DNA of 64,000 bases from a bacterium (GCA_028716845.1 JAQUPF010000010.1:35549-99548), one strand, 5' to 3'; shown: positions 1-8,644, counted from the stretch's first letter. Translations and numbers: made by a program. Notes: generated from the letters alone by a model not told the origin.

Positions 1-1482
1 GGCAGGCCGGTCCGGCTCCAGCTCACCCGCGAGGAGGTGTTCGCCTCGAGCCGCACGCGCCACCCGACCAGCACCCGGCTCAAGACCGGCATCCGGCGGG
101 ACGGCGCCCTCACGGCCATCGAGATGGAGTGCCTCCAGACGGCCGGCCCGTACGGCACGCACGGCCTCACCGTCCTGACGAACACCGGCTCGAAGATCCT
201 GCCGCTCTTCCGCTGCCCGAACGTCCGCTTCAACGCATGGAGCGTCTACACGAACCAGTCGCAGGGAGGGGCCTACCGCGGCTACGGGGGGACGCAGTCC
301 GGCCTCGCGGTGAACATCCAGATGGACGAGATGGCGCGCGCCATCGGGATGGATCCCCCCGACCTCTACCGGAAGCTCCACATCAGGGAGGGGGAGGGAT
401 CGCCGGTCTTCGAGGCGCTCGGCGAGGGGGCCGAGGGGCACGCGATGACCATCGGGTCCTGCGGCCTCGCCTCGTGCATCGACATCGCCGTCCGGGAGAG
501 CGGGTGGGCGGGCAAACGGAACAGGCCGGGGGAGGGGCGGTTCAGGCGCGGGATCGGCATGGCGGTCATGATGCAGGGCTCCTCCATTCCGAAGATCGAC
601 ATGGCCTCCTGCTCGATCAAGATGAACGAGGACGGCTCCTTCAACCTCCTCTGCGGCGCCACCGACATCGGCACCGGCTCCGACACCGTGATGGCCAAGA
701 TCGCCGCCGAGGTCCTCGGCGTCCGGACGGACGACGTCATCGTCCACTCCTCGGACACCGACCTGACGCCGTTCGACGTCGGCGCCTACGCCTCGAGCAC
801 GACCTACCTGTCCGGGATGGCGGCGATGCGGTGCGCGGAGAAGGTGGCGGCGCAGATACGGGCGGTGGCCGCCGAGATGCTCGAGGAGGCGGCGGACGGC
901 ATCGCCCTCCGGGACGGGAAGGCGGTCGGGGCGGGGGGCGAGGTGACGCTCGCCCGGGTGGGGTCGCGGAGCCTCTACGAGAAGGACCAGCACCAGATCG
1001 CGGCGTTCGCCTCGGCCTTCTCCGACCAGTCGCCGCCGCCGTTCTCCGCGCACACCGCCGAGGTGGAGGTGGACACGGAGACCGGGCTGGTGCGGGTCGT
1101 GCGGTACGTCACCGCCACCGACTGCGGCGTGGCGGTCAACCCGCTCCTCGCCGAGGGGCAGGCGGAGGGGGCCGCCCTCAACGGCATCAGCTACGCCCTG
1201 AGCGAGCGGTACATCTACAACGCGAAGGGACGGCTCCTCAACGCCTCGTTCGGCACCTACGGCGTCTACTTCATGAAGGACCTGCCGGAGATGCGCACCT
1301 TCCTCGTGCCGACGTACGAGCCGTCCGGGCCGTTCGGCGCCAAGTCGATCGCCGAGGTCTGCATCAACGGCCCCTGCCCGGCCATCTCGAACGCGATCTT
1401 CGACGCGGTCGGCCTCCGTCTCCGGAGGCCCCCCTACACGCCCGAGACCGTCTGGCGGGCCCTCCGATCCCAGACCCCATAG
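1..1482 (+). CDS. Xanthine dehydrogenase-family molybdopterin-binding subunit, C-terminal part (5' end outside window)
   Basis: The reading frame is open from the first base, so the gene starts upstream and 493 residues of its C-terminal part are seen. It belongs to the large molybdenum-binding subunit of the xanthine dehydrogenase/aldehyde oxidase family, which hydroxylates purines, aldehydes or N-heterocycles. Visible signatures are an LTREEVF segment at the left edge, the GGAYRGYGGTQ cofactor loop near residue 93, a GATDIGTGSDT loop near residue 219 and GAKSIAE near residue 450, whose Glu is the expected catalytic base. The C-terminus ends normally after the family's PETVWRAL-like stretch. 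A MoaD/ThiS-like gene lies downstream beyond an inserted transposase and may once have been co-transcribed. The substrate cannot be deduced. The family call is firm. Confidence 0.92.
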   Translation, partial: GRPVRLQLTREEVFASSRTRHPTSTRLKTGIRRDGALTAIEMECLQTAGPYGTHGLTVLTNTGSKILPLFRCPNVRFNAWSVYTNQSQGGAYRGYGGTQSGLAVNIQMDEMARAIGMDPPDLYRKLHIREGEGSPVFEALGEGAEGHAMTIGSCGLASCIDIAVRESGWAGKRNRPGEGRFRRGIGMAVMMQGSSIPKIDMASCSIKMNEDGSFNLLCGATDIGTGSDTVMAKIAAEVLGVRTDDVIVHSSDTDLTPFDVGAYASSTTYLSGMAAMRCAEKVAAQIRAVAAEMLEEAADGIALRDGKAVGAGGEVTLARVGSRSLYEKDQHQIAAFASAFSDQSPPPFSAHTAEVEVDTETGLVRVVRYVTATDCGVAVNPLLAEGQAEGAALNGISYALSERYIYNAKGRLLNASFGTYGVYFMKDLPEMRTFLVPTYEPSGPFGAKSIAEVCINGPCPAISNAIFDAVGLRLRRPPYTPETVWRALRSQTP

Positions 1483-1526
1483 ATTGTACCCATATGGCCC
1501 AAAAGGACGATTATATTGACCCCAAA

Positions 1527-1547
1527 ATTCCACCTCGTAGGTGGAAT
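1527..1547. repeat. Left REP-like hairpin of the transposase unit
   Basis: A perfect 9-bp inverted repeat (ATTCCACCT / AGGTGGAAT) surrounds a CGT loop. Reverse-complemented, it matches the hairpin at 2241-2261 at 19 of 21 positions. The two therefore form an inverted pair bracketing the transposase gene, as REP sequences do around RAYT genes. Confidence 0.8.
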
Positions 1548-1567
1548 CGAGATCCGGGAGAACCATC

Positions 1568-2272
1568 GTGCAGATGAGGAAGGATCCGCTTGTCGAAGGG
1601 TGTGTCTATCACGTCTTCAGCAGAGGCATCATGGATCTGAAGATCTTCAGCGCGCGGGCCGAATTTGCCCGGATGCTGGAGGCGATGCGCTATTACCAGC
1701 GCGATGTCGCCAAGATCAAGCTATCGAGGTATCTCAGACTGCAAGCGGAGGCCCTGTCCTTCCTCCGGCGGAGGATGCGGGCGGCGGAGGGAGGGGGATT
1801 GCGTTTTGTTTCGATTATCTGTTACGCTCTCATGCCCACGCACATCCACTTCGTGCTCAAGCAGGTTGCGGAGGATGGCATTTCGATCTTCATGGCCAAT
1901 CTCCTGAACAGTTACACGCGATATTTCAACACACGGCACGAGAGGAAGGGGACCCTCTGGGAGGGCAGATTCAAGAGCGTGCTCGTCAGGACCCAGGCCC
2001 AGCTCCTTCACCTGACGAGGTACATCCATCTCAATCCCGTGACCGCGGGACTTGTCGAGAGGCCGGAGGAGTGGGCCGCCTCATCCTATCGCGAGTACCT
2101 GCGAATAGTGCCCGAAGGCAGGCGCATCTGCGATTATGGGAACCTCATCGACATGGGCCCGAGCAGCTACGCGAAGTTCGTCGAGGACAGGATAGGATAT
2201 CAGCGCCAGCTGGCGAGGATACGGAAGCTGCTCCTGGAGCATTCCACCTACGAGGTGGTCTGTAGAAAGTAA
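1568..2272 (+). CDS. REP-associated tyrosine transposase (RAYT, IS200-like Y1 family)
   Basis: A single-strand DNA transposase of the Y1/HUH class that acts on hairpin ends. The N-terminal VYHVFSRGI, the metal-binding HUH motif in ALMPTHIHFVLKQ, the NSYTRYFN segment with the likely catalytic Tyr, LWEGRFKS and RYIHLNPV are all typical of RAYTs, as is the length of about 234 residues. Start: GTG at 1568 has GGGAG seven bases upstream; ATG at 1574 is the alternative. The earlier GTG at 1541 lies inside the left hairpin and is unlikely. Base composition is clearly less GC-rich than the neighbours, which suggests acquisition. The 3' end of the gene contains the right hairpin, and its TAA overlaps the ATG of the next gene. 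It sits between a molybdenum hydroxylase gene and a MoaD-like gene. Confidence 0.9.
   Translation: MQMRKDPLVEGCVYHVFSRGIMDLKIFSARAEFARMLEAMRYYQRDVAKIKLSRYLRLQAEALSFLRRRMRAAEGGGLRFVSIICYALMPTHIHFVLKQVAEDGISIFMANLLNSYTRYFNTRHERKGTLWEGRFKSVLVRTQAQLLHLTRYIHLNPVTAGLVERPEEWAASSYREYLRIVPEGRRICDYGNLIDMGPSSYAKFVEDRIGYQRQLARIRKLLLEHSTYEVVCRK
2241..2261. repeat. Right REP-like hairpin, inside the transposase 3' end
   Basis: Stem CCACCT / AGGTGG with loop ACG, inverted relative to the left hairpin. It encodes the HSTYEVV residues near the transposase C-terminus. Its AGGTGG arm ends 13 bases before the ATG of the next gene, so it may also act as that gene's weak ribosome-binding site. Confidence 0.75.
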
Positions 2273-2508
2273 TGAAAATCACTCTGGAGATGGTGGGGGC
2301 GATGCGGAAGCCGCTCGGCCAGGGGCCGGTCGAGGTCGAGACGGAGGAGGGGACCACCGTCGAGCGGTTCATGACGGAACGGCTCGGCTACCGGTCCGAG
2401 CACGTGCCGCGCCTGAGCTACTTCATCGACGGCGAGGCCGCCCGCCCCTCCGCCGTCCTCACCGCCGGGTGCCGCCTCAGGATCCTCATGATCATCGGCG
2501 GGGGATGA
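2272..2508 (+). CDS. MoaD/ThiS-like ubiquitin-fold sulfur carrier
   Basis: A 78-residue protein with the size and pattern of a beta-grasp sulfur carrier. It starts with a short beta-strand (MKITLEMVG), has a central ERFMTERLG-type helix, and ends in MIIGGG, giving the C-terminal Gly-Gly that is adenylated and thiocarboxylated in MoaD and ThiS. Placed just after a molybdenum hydroxylase, a role in molybdopterin synthesis is plausible, but a thiamine or other sulfur-transfer role cannot be excluded. The ATG overlaps the transposase stop codon (TAATG). The 3' end overlaps the convergent electron-transfer gene by 17 bases, so the two transcripts are antisense there. Confidence 0.75.
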   Translation: MKITLEMVGAMRKPLGQGPVEVETEEGTTVERFMTERLGYRSEHVPRLSYFIDGEAARPSAVLTAGCRLRILMIIGGG

Positions 2509-5500
2509 TGTTCTCCGGCCGGAAGAGCATGCCCCATATCTCCGCGTTCCCGTAGCCGCAGAGGGGCGGGAGCGCCCGCTCGAACCGCGCCTTCCCCCCG
2601 TCGAAGCGCGTCACCGTCCCCGCGCTCTCCGCCCAGCTCGCCGCCGGCAGGACGACATGCGCGAGGCGGGCGATCGGGGAGGGGACGAGCGCCTGCGCGA
2701 GGACGAACGGCACCTTCCGGAGCGCCGCGGCCATCTCCCGGTCTCCCTCAGGCGCGGGCCCGAGGAAGAGGGCGGCCGTGATCCTCCCGCGCCGCATCGC
2801 GGCGAGCATTCCTTCCCGGTCCATCCCCCGCCAGGCCGGTATCCGGCAGCCCCATTCCCGTTCGAGCCGCCCGCGCGCGGCGGCGTCGGTCACCGGCTTC
2901 CGGCCGGGGAGGAGGAACGGCGAGACCCCCGCCTCGAGGAGTCCCCGGGCGTTGATCTCGGAATGGAGCCCCACGACCGCGCAGCCGTTCTTCCGGGCGA
3001 ACCGGTGGAGGGACGCGACGGCGGCCGGGCCGATCGAGTCCCGGTCGAACACGACGGCGGGCCGGCGGGCCCCGGCGATGAACGCCGCGGCGCGGCGGAG
3101 CGAGGCGGCCGGCCGCCGTCCGTCGAACGGGATGTGCGCCGAGGCGAGGGCGTCGAGCTTCGTCCCGGGGCGACCCGCGATCAGGAGGCGGGCCCCGCCC
3201 CGCACCGCCCGGATGACGGAGAGCAGGGCGACCCTGTCGGCCCGCATGGCGGCCGGCTCCACGAGGACGATCGCGTCGGCCGACTCCGAAGCGGAGAGGT
3301 CGGCGGGGGGGAGAGGCCGTTCGAGCATGCGCGCCGCCGGGACCGCGCCGGCGGACGGGCATATGTTGTTCGTCCCGAGGATGCAGCGGGCGATCCGCTG
3401 GGCCTCGTGCGCCTCCTCGTCGGTGCAGCGGGGCGAGACGAAGACGGCGATCTCCCTCGGGCGGAGCCCGGCGAGCCCCTCGCGCACGGCGGCGGCCGCC
3501 TCCTCCCACGTTATGCGGCCGCGCCGCCCGCGAATCCGGGGGAGGATGATCCGGTCGTCCGCGGAGAGGGGGGCGCAGCCGAAGCGGCCCCGCTCGCACA
3601 GGTTGCCGTTCCCGAGCGGCTCGACGGCGAGTATCCTGCCGCCGGCGACGCGGAGGGCGACGGGGCAGGCGTCGCCGCAGTTCCCGCAGGTCGTCTCGAT
3701 CCGCTCGGCGAGGGCGTGGAGGCGGGCCGGGGCCGTCCGCCGCTCGATGAGCGCCCCCGTGGGGCAGGCGGTGAGGCACTGGCCGCACGACTCGCAGTCG
3801 GTGTCCTGGAGCGGCCTCCCGAACGGCGGGGCGACCTGCATGTCGAAGCCGCGCCCCTCGAAGCCCCATGCCCCGATCCCCTGGACCTCGAGGCAGACCC
3901 TGATGCAGCGCGCGCACTTGATGCACCGGTCGGGGTCGCGGATGATGTACGGGTGCCGGTCGTCGTTCTTCCAGCGCTTCGGCGGCGAGCCGAACCGGTT
4001 CAGCCCGACGCCGTACTCGACGGCGAGGTCGCGCAGCGTGCAGTCGCCCGCCTTCTCGCAGCCGCACTCCATGCAGCGGTAGGCCTCCCGGAGGGCGTCC
4101 TCCTCCGGAAGCGTCCGCTCCGCCTCGCTGAAATCCCGCCGCCGCTCCGCCGCCGGCAGCGCCGGGCAGGTCGCCCGCGGCAGCCGCTCCACCGAGGCGT
4201 ACTCGGACGGGTCGATTGTCTCTCTGTCCCGGCGGGCGGGGCTCGCCGGTGCGGGGAGGGAGGCGGCGGCGCCGGTCCGGAGGAACGAGTCGATCGCGTG
4301 GGCGGCGCGCCGCCCGGCGGCGACGGCGGCCACGGCGATGTCCGGGCCGGTGACGCAGTCGCCCGCGGCGAAGACCGCCGCGAGGCCCGTCTGGAGAGTG
4401 TCGTCGCGCGCGCCGATCCGTCCGCGCGGCGAGGGGGCGAGGCCCGTCCCGTCGAGGACCGAGGCGTCGACGGACTGGCCGATCGCCATGATCACCGTGT
4501 CGCAGGAGAGGAGGTGGTCGCCGCCCGGAACCGGCACGGGCGAGCGCCGCCCGCTCTCGTCCGGCGGGCCGAGCGCCATCCGCGCGCAGGCGATCTCGAG
4601 GCGGCCGTCGCGGCGGGCGATCCGGACGGGGAGCGTGAGGAAGCGGATCCCGATCCCCTCCTCCTCCGCGGCGCGCACCTCCGCGGGGGCCGCGGGCATC
4701 TCGTCGCGCGATCGCCGGTAGACGATCGAAACGTCCGACGCCCCGAGCCGGAGCGCCGTCCGCGCCGCGTCCACGGCGGTGTCGCCGCCGCCGACGACGA
4801 TGACCGAGCCGCGCACGACCCGCCGTTCCCCCGCGGCGACCGCGGCGAGGAAGTCGATGCCGCCCTCCACCCCCTCCAGCTCCTCCCCCTCGATTCCCAT
4901 CGCGCGGTTGCGCTGCGCGCCGACCGCGAGGAGGACGGCGCCGTATCCCTCCCCGAACAGGCCGGTGACACCGTCGCCGCCGCCGACGGGGGATGCGCAG
5001 CGGATCTCCACGCCGAGCGACCGGATGAGGTCGATCTCCCCGTCGAGAACCTCCTTCGGCAGGCGGTACGCCGGGATGCCGTAGCGGAGCATCCCGCCCG
5101 GCCGCTCGCGCGCCTCGAGGATCGTGACCGCGTGCCCCCGGAGGGCGAGGAAGTAGGCGGCCGTGAGTCCCGCCGGACCCGAGCCGACCACCGCGACGCG
5201 CCTCCCCGTGGGCGCCTCCCTCGGCGGGACCGCCCGCGCGGGCGATCCCGCCTCCGCCGCGAAGCGCTTGAGCGAGCAGATGGAGGCGGGCTCGTCGACG
5301 AGGCCCCGCCTGCACGCCTCCTCGCACGGGTGCGGACAGATCCTCCCGATCGTCGCCGGGAGGGGCACCGTTTCCATGATGAGCCGGAGGGCGTCGTCGG
5401 GCCGCCGCTCGAGGAGGAGGCCGAGGTAGCCGCGGGCGTCGCAGCCGGCGGGGCAGGCGAGGAGGCAGGGGGGGAGGCAGTCGCCGCAGTGGTCCGAGAG

Positions 5501-5824
5501 GAGGAGCTCCAGGCAGAGCCGGCGGGCGGCGACGATCTCCTCGTCCGCGGTGACGACCTCCATCCCCGCGCGCACCCTCGTCGCGCAGGCGGGGCTCAAC
5601 CGGCGCCCTCCGTCCACCCGCACCGCGCAGATCCAGCAGGAGGCGTACGGCTCGAGCTTGCCGTCGTGGCAGAGCGTCGGGATGCGGACCCCCGCGCGCC
5701 GCGCGGCGTCGAGGATGGTCTCGCCGGGTCGCGCCGCGACGTTCCTGCCGTCGACGGTGATGGAGACGGCGGTCCGAGCGGCCGCCCGGCCTCCGGATCC
5801 GATGTGCCTGCCTCGTGCGCCCAT
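2492..5824 (-). CDS. 2Fe-2S / GltD / ferredoxin / MopB fusion subunit (NuoG-like) of an NAD(P)H-linked complex
   Basis: This 1110-residue multi-cofactor protein has, in order, an N-terminal 2Fe-2S domain (Cys at about residue 52, then a CWIC pair and a later Cys), a DHCGDC cysteine cluster near 109, and a GltD-like NAD(P)H:FAD oxidoreductase with GSGPAG near 210 and a VVGGGDTAVD second nucleotide site. A CMECGCEKAGDC cluster near 582, two 4Fe-4S motifs (CIKCARCIRVC near 633, CESCGQCLTACP near 676) and a MopB-type CGNCGDAC site near 710 follow, then about 390 residues of molybdopterin-oxidoreductase fold. There is no obvious C-terminal dinucleotide-binding domain, so the last part may be non-catalytic as in NuoG. 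The ATG follows the NuoF-like stop by five bases with GGAG placed for initiation. It could partner a formate dehydrogenase, hydrogenase or ferredoxin; no such catalytic subunit is in the window. Confidence 0.85.
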   Translation of the reverse strand: MGARGRHIGSGGRAAARTAVSITVDGRNVAARPGETILDAARRAGVRIPTLCHDGKLEPYASCWICAVRVDGGRRLSPACATRVRAGMEVVTADEEIVAARRLCLELLLSDHCGDCLPPCLLACPAGCDARGYLGLLLERRPDDALRLIMETVPLPATIGRICPHPCEEACRRGLVDEPASICSLKRFAAEAGSPARAVPPREAPTGRRVAVVGSGPAGLTAAYFLALRGHAVTILEARERPGGMLRYGIPAYRLPKEVLDGEIDLIRSLGVEIRCASPVGGGDGVTGLFGEGYGAVLLAVGAQRNRAMGIEGEELEGVEGGIDFLAAVAAGERRVVRGSVIVVGGGDTAVDAARTALRLGASDVSIVYRRSRDEMPAAPAEVRAAEEEGIGIRFLTLPVRIARRDGRLEIACARMALGPPDESGRRSPVPVPGGDHLLSCDTVIMAIGQSVDASVLDGTGLAPSPRGRIGARDDTLQTGLAAVFAAGDCVTGPDIAVAAVAAGRRAAHAIDSFLRTGAAASLPAPASPARRDRETIDPSEYASVERLPRATCPALPAAERRRDFSEAERTLPEEDALREAYRCMECGCEKAGDCTLRDLAVEYGVGLNRFGSPPKRWKNDDRHPYIIRDPDRCIKCARCIRVCLEVQGIGAWGFEGRGFDMQVAPPFGRPLQDTDCESCGQCLTACPTGALIERRTAPARLHALAERIETTCGNCGDACPVALRVAGGRILAVEPLGNGNLCERGRFGCAPLSADDRIILPRIRGRRGRITWEEAAAAVREGLAGLRPREIAVFVSPRCTDEEAHEAQRIARCILGTNNICPSAGAVPAARMLERPLPPADLSASESADAIVLVEPAAMRADRVALLSVIRAVRGGARLLIAGRPGTKLDALASAHIPFDGRRPAASLRRAAAFIAGARRPAVVFDRDSIGPAAVASLHRFARKNGCAVVGLHSEINARGLLEAGVSPFLLPGRKPVTDAAARGRLEREWGCRIPAWRGMDREGMLAAMRRGRITAALFLGPAPEGDREMAAALRKVPFVLAQALVPSPIARLAHVVLPAASWAESAGTVTRFDGGKARFERALPPLCGYGNAEIWGMLFRPENIIPRR

Positions 5825-5829
5825 GGCCG

Positions 5830-7614
5830 CTACTCCGCCGCGATCGCGTCCGCCGGGCACGCCTCGACGCAGAGCCCGCAGCGCGTGCAGCGGGCCTCGT
5901 CGATCAGGTGCGGCCGACCCTTCTCTCCGGCGACCGCCCCGACCGGGCAGACGCGCGCGCACGCACCGCAGCCGGTGCAGCGGGACGGGTCGACCCGGTA
6001 GCGGAAGAGCGCCCGGCACTTCTTCGCCGGACACCTCCTGTCCCGGATGTGCGCCTCGTACTCCTCCCGGAAGAACCGGAGCGTCGTGAGGACGGGGTTC
6101 GGCGCCGTCTGACCGAGGCCGCAGAGGGAGGCGATCCCGACCGACCGGCCGAGCTCCTCGAGGAGATCGAGGTCGCCCTCCTCGGCGCGGCCGAGGGCGA
6201 TCCGGTCCAGAATCTCGAGCATCCGCTTCGTCCCGACCCGGCAGAAGGTGCACTTGCCGCACGACTCGTCCCGGGTGAAGGAGAGGAAGTAGCGGGCGAT
6301 GTCCACCATGCAGGCCGACTCGTCGAGGACGATCATGCCGCCGGAGCCCATGATCGCCCCGCTCTCCTTCAGCGACTCGTAGTCCACCGGGGTGTCGAAG
6401 CGCGACGCCGGCAGGCAGCCGCCCGAGGGGCCGCCGATCTGGACGGCCTTCACCGGGAGGCCGGTCCCGGAGCCGCCGCCGATCTCCTCGATGATCTCCC
6501 GGAGGGTGATCCCCATCGGCACCTCCACGAGCCCCCCGCGGGCGACCTTCCCGGCGAGGGCGAACACCTTCGTCCCCCTGCTCCCCGGCGTCCCGATGGC
6601 GGCGTAGCGTTCCGCGCCATGCCGGACGATCCAGGGGACGTTCGCGAGCGTCTCCACGTTGTTGATGCAGGTCGGCATCCCCCGGAGGCCGCGCGCGGCG
6701 GGGAACGGCGGCCGCAGCCGCGGCATCCCGCGCCCGCCCTCGAGGGAGGCGATGAGCGCGGTCTCCTCCCCGCAGACGAACGCCCCCGCCCCCTCCATGA
6801 GGGCGACGGAGAAGTCGAAGCCGCTCCCGAGGATGTCGCGGCCGAGGAGGCCGCGGCGCTCCGCCTGCCCGATCGCCGCCCGGAGGCGCCGCACCGCGAG
6901 CGGATACTCGGCCCGCACGTAGACGACGCCCCGCGACGCCCCGACCGCGTAGGCGGCGATCGCGAGGCCCTCGAGGACGGTGTGCGGGTCCCCCTCGAGG
7001 ACGCTCCGGTCCATGAAGGCGCCCGGGTCCCCCTCGTCCGCGTTGCAGATGACGTATTTCTCCGCCCCCGGCGATTCCCTCGTCCGGCGCCACTTCGCGC
7101 CGGTCGGGTATCCCGCGCCGCCGCGCCCGCGGAGGCCGGACGCCTCGACGCACGCGATGACCGCCTCGGGGGAGCCCTCCGCGAGGACCGCGCGGAGCGC
7201 CTCGTAGCCGCCCATCGAGATGGCATCGTCGATCTCCTCAGGGTCGATGAAGCCGCAGTTGCGGAGGACGATCTTCTTCTGCTTGGCGAAGTAGGGAAGG
7301 GCGTGGAGGGGGGCGCGGTCGTCCGCCACGATCCATTCCCGGACCGGCTCGCCGCCGAGGAGGTGCCGCTCGACGATCCGCGCCGCCCGCTCAGGGGTGA
7401 GGTCGCCGTAGATCGTCGCGCCGCCGCCCGGCGGCGACACCTCGGCGAGGACCTCCCGGTGGCACATGCCGACGCAGCCGGTGATCCGGATCGCGGCGGG
7501 GAGGCGCCGCCGGGCGATCTCCCGGCGGAACGCCTCGCGGACCGCCTCGGCCCCCGCCGCGACGCCGCAGGAGGACATCCCGACGGTCACCGTCCATCCC
7601 GGCCGCGCTCTCAC
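5830..7614 (-). CDS. NuoF/HydB-like NADH-binding flavoprotein
   Basis: The 594-residue protein has a thioredoxin-like 2Fe-2S N-terminal region (SSCG...GCVGMCH), then the FMN/NADH-binding fold with GLRGRGGAGYPTG and CNADEGDPGAF, an SLBB region, the 4Fe-4S ligand set ESCGKCTFCRVG with a distal CGLGQTAPNP, and two C-terminal ferredoxin motifs (CTGCGACARVCP, CTRCGLCVEACP). This longer layout is that of HydB-type subunits of multimeric, often bifurcating, hydrogenases and formate dehydrogenases rather than plain NuoF. The start is GTG at 7614, overlapping the NuoE-like TGA (GTGA), which indicates translational coupling. It presumably passes electrons between NAD(H) and the Fe-S chain of the next gene product. 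Confidence 0.92.
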   Translation of the reverse strand: MRARPGWTVTVGMSSCGVAAGAEAVREAFRREIARRRLPAAIRITGCVGMCHREVLAEVSPPGGGATIYGDLTPERAARIVERHLLGGEPVREWIVADDRAPLHALPYFAKQKKIVLRNCGFIDPEEIDDAISMGGYEALRAVLAEGSPEAVIACVEASGLRGRGGAGYPTGAKWRRTRESPGAEKYVICNADEGDPGAFMDRSVLEGDPHTVLEGLAIAAYAVGASRGVVYVRAEYPLAVRRLRAAIGQAERRGLLGRDILGSGFDFSVALMEGAGAFVCGEETALIASLEGGRGMPRLRPPFPAARGLRGMPTCINNVETLANVPWIVRHGAERYAAIGTPGSRGTKVFALAGKVARGGLVEVPMGITLREIIEEIGGGSGTGLPVKAVQIGGPSGGCLPASRFDTPVDYESLKESGAIMGSGGMIVLDESACMVDIARYFLSFTRDESCGKCTFCRVGTKRMLEILDRIALGRAEEGDLDLLEELGRSVGIASLCGLGQTAPNPVLTTLRFFREEYEAHIRDRRCPAKKCRALFRYRVDPSRCTGCGACARVCPVGAVAGEKGRPHLIDEARCTRCGLCVEACPADAIAAE

Positions 7615-8093
7615 CGCGCGCGCCTCCGCAGGACGGCCTTCGCCTTCGCGGGGGTCAGGCGCCCGTGCGCGGTCTCGCCCACCATCATGACGGGGGCGAG
7701 GCTGCAGCAGCCGAGGCAGGCGACGTTCCGGAGGGTGAAGAGGCCGTCGGGCGTCGTTCCGCCGGTCCTGATCCCGAGGGCGCCCTCGAGCGCCTCGGAT
7801 ATCCGCTCCGCCCCCGCCACGTGGCAGGCCGTCCCGTGGCAGACGGTGACGAGGTGCCTCCCCGCCGGCCGGAGACGGAACTGCCCGTAGAACGTGGCGA
7901 CGCCGTAGACCTGCGCCGGGGAGAGCCGGAGGCGCCGCGCGATCCGGACGAGGGCCCGCTCCGGGAGGTAGCCGTACAGCCCCTGTGTCTTCTGGAGGAG
8001 GGGGATGAGGGATCCGCTCTCCTCCGCCCCCGAGAGGAGGCGGCGGAAGGCGGCATCCCGCGCGGCGTCCGATTTCGCGATCGTGCTCTTCAT
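7611..8093 (-). CDS. NuoE/HydC-like thioredoxin-fold 2Fe-2S subunit
   Basis: A 160-residue protein of normal NuoE size. The four 2Fe-2S ligands are visible as CHGTAC and CLGCC about forty residues apart, after the helical QGLYGYLPERAL and VYGVATFYGQF segments typical of the family. It is the first gene of the leftward NuoE-NuoF-NuoG/GltD operon. The ATG at 8093 is chosen because the family N-terminus (MKSTIAKSD...) starts here; a longer frame upstream would cross the putative promoter. The protein is expected to work with the NuoF-like subunit in NADH-linked electron transfer. Confidence 0.9.
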   Translation of the reverse strand: MKSTIAKSDAARDAAFRRLLSGAEESGSLIPLLQKTQGLYGYLPERALVRIARRLRLSPAQVYGVATFYGQFRLRPAGRHLVTVCHGTACHVAGAERISEALEGALGIRTGGTTPDGLFTLRNVACLGCCSLAPVMMVGETAHGRLTPAKAKAVLRRRAR

Positions 8094-8108
8094 GCGGCGT
8101 CGCCGTAC

Positions 8109-8138
8109 ATGGTACCATTTCACCCCGGCCCGAGACAG
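8109..8138 (-). promoter_or_regulatory. Possible promoter of the NuoE-NuoF-NuoG/GltD operon
   Basis: On the minus strand a TACCAT -10 (8109-8114) lies 18 bp after a weak CTGTCT -35 (8133-8138). The same -10 hexamer occurs in the much better promoter at 13479-13507. The -10 sits in a 10-bp palindrome (ATGGTACCAT, 8109-8118). Confidence 0.35.
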
Positions 8139-8161
8139 GCCATTCGGGGGGAGGGACGAGG

Positions 8162-8644
8162 ATGAAGATCGGGCTGATCGCGGATTCGCACGAGCACATG
8201 CCGGTGATCGCGCGGGCGGTGGATCTCTTCAACTGCGAGGGGGTGGGCGTCGTCCTCCACGCGGGCGACATCATCTCGCCGATCACCGCGCGGGAGTTCA
8301 GGAAATTGCAGGCGCCGATGATCGTCGTCCTCGGCAACAACGACGGGGAGAAGCTGTTCCTGAAGGAGACGTTCTCCCCCTTCGCCGAGATCCACGAGCG
8401 CGCCTGGGAGGGGGAGCTCGGGGGGAGGAAGATCCTCCTCATCCACGCCCCCGACACGCTGCCGGCCCTCGAGCGGAGCGGGGCCTACGACGTCATCGTC
8501 TACGGCCACACGCACGCGGCCGAGATCAGGAAGGGGAGGACGCTCGTCGTCAACCCGGGCGAGTGCTGCGGCTGGATCACCGGCCGCCCGACGGTCGCCA
8601 TCCTCGACACGGCGGCGATGGAGGCGGAGCTCCGCGACCTCTGA
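8162..8644 (+). CDS. YfcE/MJ0936-type metallophosphodiesterase
   Basis: A compact 160-residue calcineurin-like phosphoesterase. All metal-binding blocks are present: DSHEH near residue 8, HAGD near 36, GNND near 58, a histidine in LLIHAP near 98 and GYGHTH-type VYGHTHAAEI near 119. Members are manganese- or nickel-dependent phosphodiesterases of unknown natural substrate. A GGGAGG/GAGG tract precedes the ATG. It is divergent from the NuoE-like operon and convergent with gdhA, from which it is separated by a heptad repeat. No functional link to the neighbours is evident. Confidence 0.88.
   Translation: MKIGLIADSHEHMPVIARAVDLFNCEGVGVVLHAGDIISPITAREFRKLQAPMIVVLGNNDGEKLFLKETFSPFAEIHERAWEGELGGRKILLIHAPDTLPALERSGAYDVIVYGHTHAAEIRKGRTLVVNPGECCGWITGRPTVAILDTAAMEAELRDL

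Noticed and set aside
1568..2272. Full IS200/IS605 element with accessory TnpB
   Set aside because: Only the Y1 transposase and the two hairpins are present; the sequence fits a RAYT, and no TnpB or IscB is nearby.
2657..6001. Very long open frame opposite the NuoG/GltD gene
   Set aside because: Its translation is low-complexity Arg/Gly/Glu/Asp-rich with no domain; it is the antisense shadow of a clear gene in GC-rich DNA.
2492..7153. A single 1553-residue NuoF-NuoG fusion
   Set aside because: The upstream extension is in the wrong frame of the NuoF-like gene and reads as low complexity; the real NuoF-like protein ends at 5830 in another frame.
7611..7614. Frameshift between NuoE-like and NuoF-like genes
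   Set aside because: The GTGA overlap is a normal stop-start coupling and both proteins are complete.
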